From contig CM033738.1 in NCBI GenBank assembly GCA_019671005.1, positions 18,316,202-18,380,201 of the forward strand: a DNA stretch of 64,000 nucleotides, read 5' to 3'. Below the pieces are notes generated by a model that was given only the letters and a program-made list of their open reading frames with translations, had not been told where the DNA came from and searched no databases. Shown here piece after piece: positions 59,659 through 64,000 of this stretch. Made by a program: the position numbers and the translations under genes. This stretch comes from Hibiscus mutabilis. Taxonomy: Eukaryota > Streptophyta > Magnoliopsida > Malvales > Malvaceae. Position 1 is the stretch's first letter; each line of letters starts with the position of its first letter.

Positions 59659-61085
59659 TCATCCAGCTTTGTTATTCTTGATGGGTGGTACCGAACGTGC
59701 TTTCTTGGCCTTGATTGCTTCAAGGATGGGAGAGCGTCTTTTGTTGCTTCGAGGGGTCAATTCCGCCTGTCCTTGGATGGGAGGGGCTATAGTTTGTGGT
59801 TGTTTAGATAACCAATCATCGAAAGCATAAAACATAGTTGGTGATGTAGAGTAGACCGCCTTACCCATATCCTGGACAAGAGCATGATCTTCCCCGCTTA
59901 CCACATTGTCATCCACAGTCGGAATTATGTTGAGAGGGACTGCATTGATTGGGACAAAGTCAGCAGCATTTTGTTTGGCATTTCCTTCAGCAGCAGGAAC
60001 AATTGGCTCAAGCATAGCATTGAAAGTTTGATTCAGAGGCAAAGCGGGTTCATTGATTGGAGTGGTGCTAAACGATTCGGCATCCAGCATATTGTCAATG
60101 CCCGGAGTGGTTATATTTGCTTCTTTGTCAATGTCTTGGATACCAGTGCCCTTATCTGTGTACAAAGAAGTCACAATAAGTTTTACGGTAGTAAAATATG
60201 AGGAAAGAGATATAACTAGAATAATAGTACCAGTGGTATTATTTGCCGATTTGTTGGGGGAGTCTTCTCCATGGTACCGGATACGTCTGTTTACTTGGGA
60301 AGGGCTTCCTTTAGACTTAGGGGGGCTGAAGCGGAGCCAATCTCCAAATTGGAGTTTGGTGGTAGTACTGACATTTATAGTTGTACAAGAGGAGACAGAA
60401 TGTCCTACGATGCCACATCCGTGGCAAAAAATAGGCAATCTCTCATATTGAAAAGGACAAAGTTTAGGTGAAGGCCCAAATCCTCCAATCGCCACACATC
60501 AACGCATGGGTTTAAATGCATCCATGATGATTCCAATACGAAGGTAGTCGGCCATATTTCCACTAATATAGCGGGTATTGGTTTTAACCACAGTTCCAAT
60601 AAAGGAGCCCAATTAGCGACCAGTATCAACTGTTGTTTGGTCATTTTCCATCAGGATTGTCGGAAGCCTAAGGATTCTTACCCAGATTCGCATCTGAGAG
60701 AAGGAATGCTCATCAATAGATAGTCTTGGATCGAAAGGGGCTAGGGAAAGCCAGTCATCCTTGAATGTCCATGGACCGCGTTGCAGGATCTCAGACCTTT
60801 TTTCAGTTGAGGCAAACTTGATACGGAAGAAATTGGTTTTCAGAAGAGAGATGGAGATAACGTCATTGTTCTTCCAGATTGCTTGGAAGGCACGAATTAC
60901 TGCTTGTCCATCAATATTTTTAGTAGAGACAATCTTCCCAATAAGAAGAAGATCGTGGTCTTCGGTGGAAGAGGCATTAATAAAAGAAGGATTGAAGATA
61001 ACTTGTTGTTCTTTGGAGGTGAAATTAAGATAATTTCTTTGTTGGAGTTGAATGGAAAGGTAATTTTTTGGAAGGAATTTTTAAG
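59659..61085 (-). pseudogene. LINE ORF1 protein remnant
   Basis: Upstream part (about 61085-60750): LLIGKIVSTKNIDGQAVIRA, then FFRIKFASTEKRSEILQRGP and WTFKDDWLSLAPFD, the DUF4283-like head common to plant LINE ORF1. A TAA at 60613-60615 and a frameshift near 60495 break it. The frame 60495-59659 (278 codons) then gives LCPFQYERLPIFCHGCGIVG and HSVSSC, a CCHC knuckle at residues 24-37 (60385-60426), and a low-complexity tail to a stop about 50 bp before ORF2. ORF1 would coat the LINE RNA. Confidence 0.85.
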
Positions 61086-62258
61086 ATTATCATTTCCTAG
61101 CCTCTCTTGGCAAATTGAATTGGTTAACGTATATGTTATAAATGAAATTAACCGGTCCTTGTATTTTTGGTTATTAGAATGAGATAATTTAGGGATTGGA
61201 CAAGGCATAAAGGTGCTTATTTCCCTAGAGAAGATTATGTTAAAGTAGGAGGGAAATAAAGTAGATAAATTCAATTGATTTGAATTTGAAATGGATCCAC
61301 CCATAATCTTAGAGACAAGGTTGGTAAGGTTGGAATAATTAACATCGTAAATACTTAGCATGATGTAGATGGAAACGGGTATTTGTTTTGGTAAATTTGG
61401 TAATTGAATACTTTGTATATTCATGTGTGAGCTCGATGAGATATATTTACTTAAAGAAGAAAGGGAGAATTGGATTTGCATATGTAAAGAACTGTTCGTT
61501 TCCCCTAATAATGCAGCAGAAGATATTGTAGGCAGATCATTACCATAATAGTGAGAGGTACATATGCCTAAATTGAACGAAATTCCAGTGACAAAAGTAA
61601 TTGTTGGTAAGGTATAGCGTTGGTAGATAAAAACGTTGGTGGAGGCGCTGAAATTTAAGATGGAGTTTGGAATAGATTTTAATTTGCCTGGGATTCTGTC
61701 ATTATTGGTGGAAAAAATTGTAATAATGTCGTTCTTAGCCTTACGCCCTTGGTAACACATTGGTGTACACGCTATAGAATCATAATAATGATTTGTGGAA
61801 AGCAAAGGTCGTAAAGACCATGATAGCTGCCCAATAAGGGTTGAAGGAATTGATGCAAAGGAGCATCCTATAAACTCATTCCCCTGATCAATACAGTGGG
61901 ACATGAGAGTAATGTATTGTAAGTCATTTGAGTAGAACCAAAGCAGATAGGATTTAAAACTAATTGAAAAGATGTGGTAGAAAGTTATACTAAAAGGGCT
62001 AATGCACCATGGAATTAAAGTGAATTCTTTATAAATATATTTTGACCAAGTTCTCCTACAAACACGTTGATAAGCAGAAAGGAGAGAGCTTAAGGTTAGA
62101 TCGAAAGGAAACAAACCTGGCTCTTCAACTTTTGTTGGTATGATGGGATCACTAGGAGAATACAAACAAATATGGCTATATAAGATGTTCGAATTGTAAT
62201 GGTAAAAGCATGGATGAGTAAGGCAAATTTTCCCCCACAAGAGATAGGTTCTTAACAA
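60897..62258 (-). other. 453-codon open frame in the LINE leader, no recognised domain
   Basis: Long uninterrupted frame upstream of and overlapping the ORF1 head by about 190 bp in a different frame. Composition is rich in Ser, Ile, Leu, Asn and Tyr; no motif, knuckle, coiled coil or signal peptide is apparent. In an element with many stops elsewhere this length is unexpected, but the strand is poor in stop trinucleotides because of composition, so it may be chance. I assign no function. Confidence 0.3.
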
Positions 62259-62612
62259 ACTGATAGAAAAACATAGGATTAAGATGGTAAAATAAGGTAA
62301 ATAGAATCTTTACCAGACAAAAAAGATAGAGGATTCATTTATCTAAGGTAACCGATTGAAAATGGTGGAGAAAACCACGGGGGTGTCGAAAGCCTCTCCA
62401 CTCAATGATGGAGGAGAAGAAATAAACTCACCTGAGAATGAGTGGGCTGAGACTGAAACGAAATGATGCTGATTTCCAGAACTTCAAGGCAGCGCAGCGG
62501 ATGGAAAGGAGGAGGAGGCGGAGAGGAAGATGAGAATGGAGGAGGATTTGGGAGGATGAGGGAAGAGAGTTGAGAGAGAAATTCGACAAACCCGTTACTC
62601 GTTATTTTAACC
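61090..62612 (-). other. LINE 5' untranslated / leader region
   Basis: Starts with a C/T-rich stretch after the target duplication (CTCTCTCAACTCTCTTCCC and a CCTCCTCC run, 62500-62600), as in many plant L1 leaders. Internal promoter elements are likely but none can be pinpointed. Apart from the open frame described separately, nothing recognisable. Confidence 0.6.
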
Positions 62613-64000
62613 ACCCGTTAGAATTTTAACCGAGTAAAAAGTTTTAAAATTGAAGTTAAGCTGTATAATAATGTTCAAAAGCCCATAACTAAATATTTTA
62701 ATTCATGAAATACGTTTTAATCATATTTGCGGCCATTTTGTTTGGCTTTAAGGCGTGCATGTCTAAATGAGTTTTACAGTGGACCCGTTGGAATTTTAAC
62801 CGAGTAAAAAGATCTAAATTTGAGGTTAAGCTATATAATCATAATCAAAAGCCCATAATCAAATATGACATCTCATAAAATTTGATTTAATTTTATTTTG
62901 TGGGTGTTTTGTTCGGTTTAAGGCGTGCATGTCTAAATGGGCATTATAGTGGGCCTGTTGGAACTTTAACCGAGTAAAAATTTCTAAAAATGAGGTTAAG
63001 CTAAATAATCATGTTCAAAAGCCATAAATAAATATTTTGATTCTTAAAATTTGATTTAATCTTATTTTTAGTTCGTTTTGCTAGGGGTTTAAGGCGTGTA
63101 AGTCTAAAAGGGCTTTATAGTGGACCCGTTGGAATTTTAACCGAGTAAAAAGTTCTAAAATTGAGGTTAAGCTGTATAATCGTGTTCAAAATGCCATAAA
63201 TAAATATTTTAATTCATAAAATTTGATTTAATCTTATTTTTCGGCTAGTTTTTGCGGGGTTTAAGGTGTGCATGACTAAATGGGCTTTACAGTGGACCCG
63301 TTAGAATTTTAACCGAGTAAAAAGTTCTGAAATTGAGGTTAAGATATATAACCATATTCAAAAGCCCATAATCAAATAATTTAACTCACAAAATTGATTT
63401 AATCTTATTTTGTGGCCGATTTGTAGGGTTTAAGCATGTCTAAATGGGCTTTACAGTGGACACGATGGAATTTTAACTGAGCAAAAATATCTGATAATGA
63501 GGTTAAGCTATATAATCATGTTCAAAACCTATAAATTTATACTTTAAGTCATAAAATGTGATTTACTCTTATTTTTCGACCTTTTTGTTGGGGTTTAAGG
63601 AGTTCATGTCTAAATGGGCTTTACTGTAGATCCGTTGGAATTTTAACCGAGTAAAAATTTCTAAAAAAGAGGTTAAGCTATATAATCATGTTCAAAAACC
63701 CATAACTAAATATTTTAATTCATAAAATTTGATTTAATCTTCTTTTTCGGCCGTTTTATTGAGGTCTAATGCGTGGATGTCTAGATGGGCTTTATATTAG
63801 ACCCGTTGAAAATTTAACCGAGTAAAAAGTTCTAAAATTGAGTTTAAGGTGTATGATCATGTTCAAAAGCCCATACATAAATATTTTAACTCATAAAATT
63901 TGATTTAATCTTATTTTGCATCCTTTTTGTTGGGTTTTAAGGCGTACATGTCTAAATGGCTTTACAGTGGACCCGTTGGAATTCTAACCGAGTAAAAAGT
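62613..64000 (+). repeat. Satellite array segment 4 (about 8 monomers, continues out of window)
   Basis: Resumes at the second copy of the LINE target duplication with the same orientation, phase and consensus as before. Continues to the window edge without another insertion. Confidence 0.97.

Larger units (their letters stand above)
55485..62612 (-). mobile_element. L1-type LINE, near full length, inactivated
   Basis: A 7.1 kb non-LTR retrotransposon in the satellite. Flanks are ACCCGTTGGAATTTT (55470-55484) and ACCCGTTAGAATTTT (62613-62627), a 15 bp target duplication with one change. Order on the minus strand: leader with C/T-rich start (62612-61090), ORF1 with CCHC knuckle, ORF2 with endonuclease, reverse transcriptase, zinc-binding linker and RNase H, then a 3' tail (about 55580-55485) with only a very short A-run. 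Each frame has stops or shifts. Confidence 0.95.

Noticed and set aside
59338..60471. Several plus-strand frames across the LINE
   Set aside because: They are antisense shadows of LINE ORF1 and ORF2, whose motifs are clear on the minus strand.

Overview
The window is plant nuclear repeat DNA, with no host protein-coding gene, tRNA, rRNA or CRISPR array that I can support. The evidence is a long AT-rich tandem satellite, plant-type Ty3/gypsy LTR retrotransposons (Tekay/Del-like with a chromodomain, and a CRM-like pol), tRNA-iMet-type primer-binding sites, and an L1-type plant LINE with a C-terminal RNase H. Together these suggest a eudicot pericentromeric or centromeric region. The LTR wording looks Malvaceae-like to me, but that is an impression and not a demonstration.

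Layout. (1) 1-9519 is a scrapyard of broken LTR elements. It starts with an LTR-like leader and a frameshifted CRM-like pol remnant on the + strand (1-3619). Fragments of three related LTR families follow, here called A, B and C. Family A forms a long inverted repeat (3710-5573), and family B is a short non-autonomous element on the minus strand (7173-9519). (2) 9520-10538, 25171-40822, 45805-55484 and 62613-64000 are one head-to-tail satellite, about 170 bp per monomer and roughly 160 monomers, with local three-monomer (about 510 bp) higher-order repeats. (3) 10539-25170 is a Tekay-like element (element D) on the minus strand, inserted in the satellite with a GTTCA target duplication. It carries two later insertions of family C: a solo LTR (11090-12132, GTGAG) and an unusual three-LTR element (17096-20634, CTCGG). 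(4) 40823-45163 is a 4.3 kb probable solo LTR (element E, GGTTA duplication). Its right end plus flanking satellite was then tandemly duplicated (44561-45202 and 45203-45843). (5) 55485-62612 is a nearly full-length but inactivated LINE on the minus strand, with a 15 bp target duplication in the satellite.

How it fits together. The satellite is the oldest substrate. D, E and the LINE entered it, and C elements entered D. Each order is fixed by nesting and by matching target-site duplications. All recognisable pol, gag and LINE frames carry stops, frameshifts or lost catalytic residues, so none looks autonomous.

The most interesting signals are structural: conserved, covarying hairpin series in the transcribed part of the A/B/C LTRs; a 21 bp tandem array of tetraloop hairpins in the D LTR; the three-LTR element with a 204 bp internal region; and the satellite's higher-order and segmental organisation. 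I found no convincing new enzymatic system.
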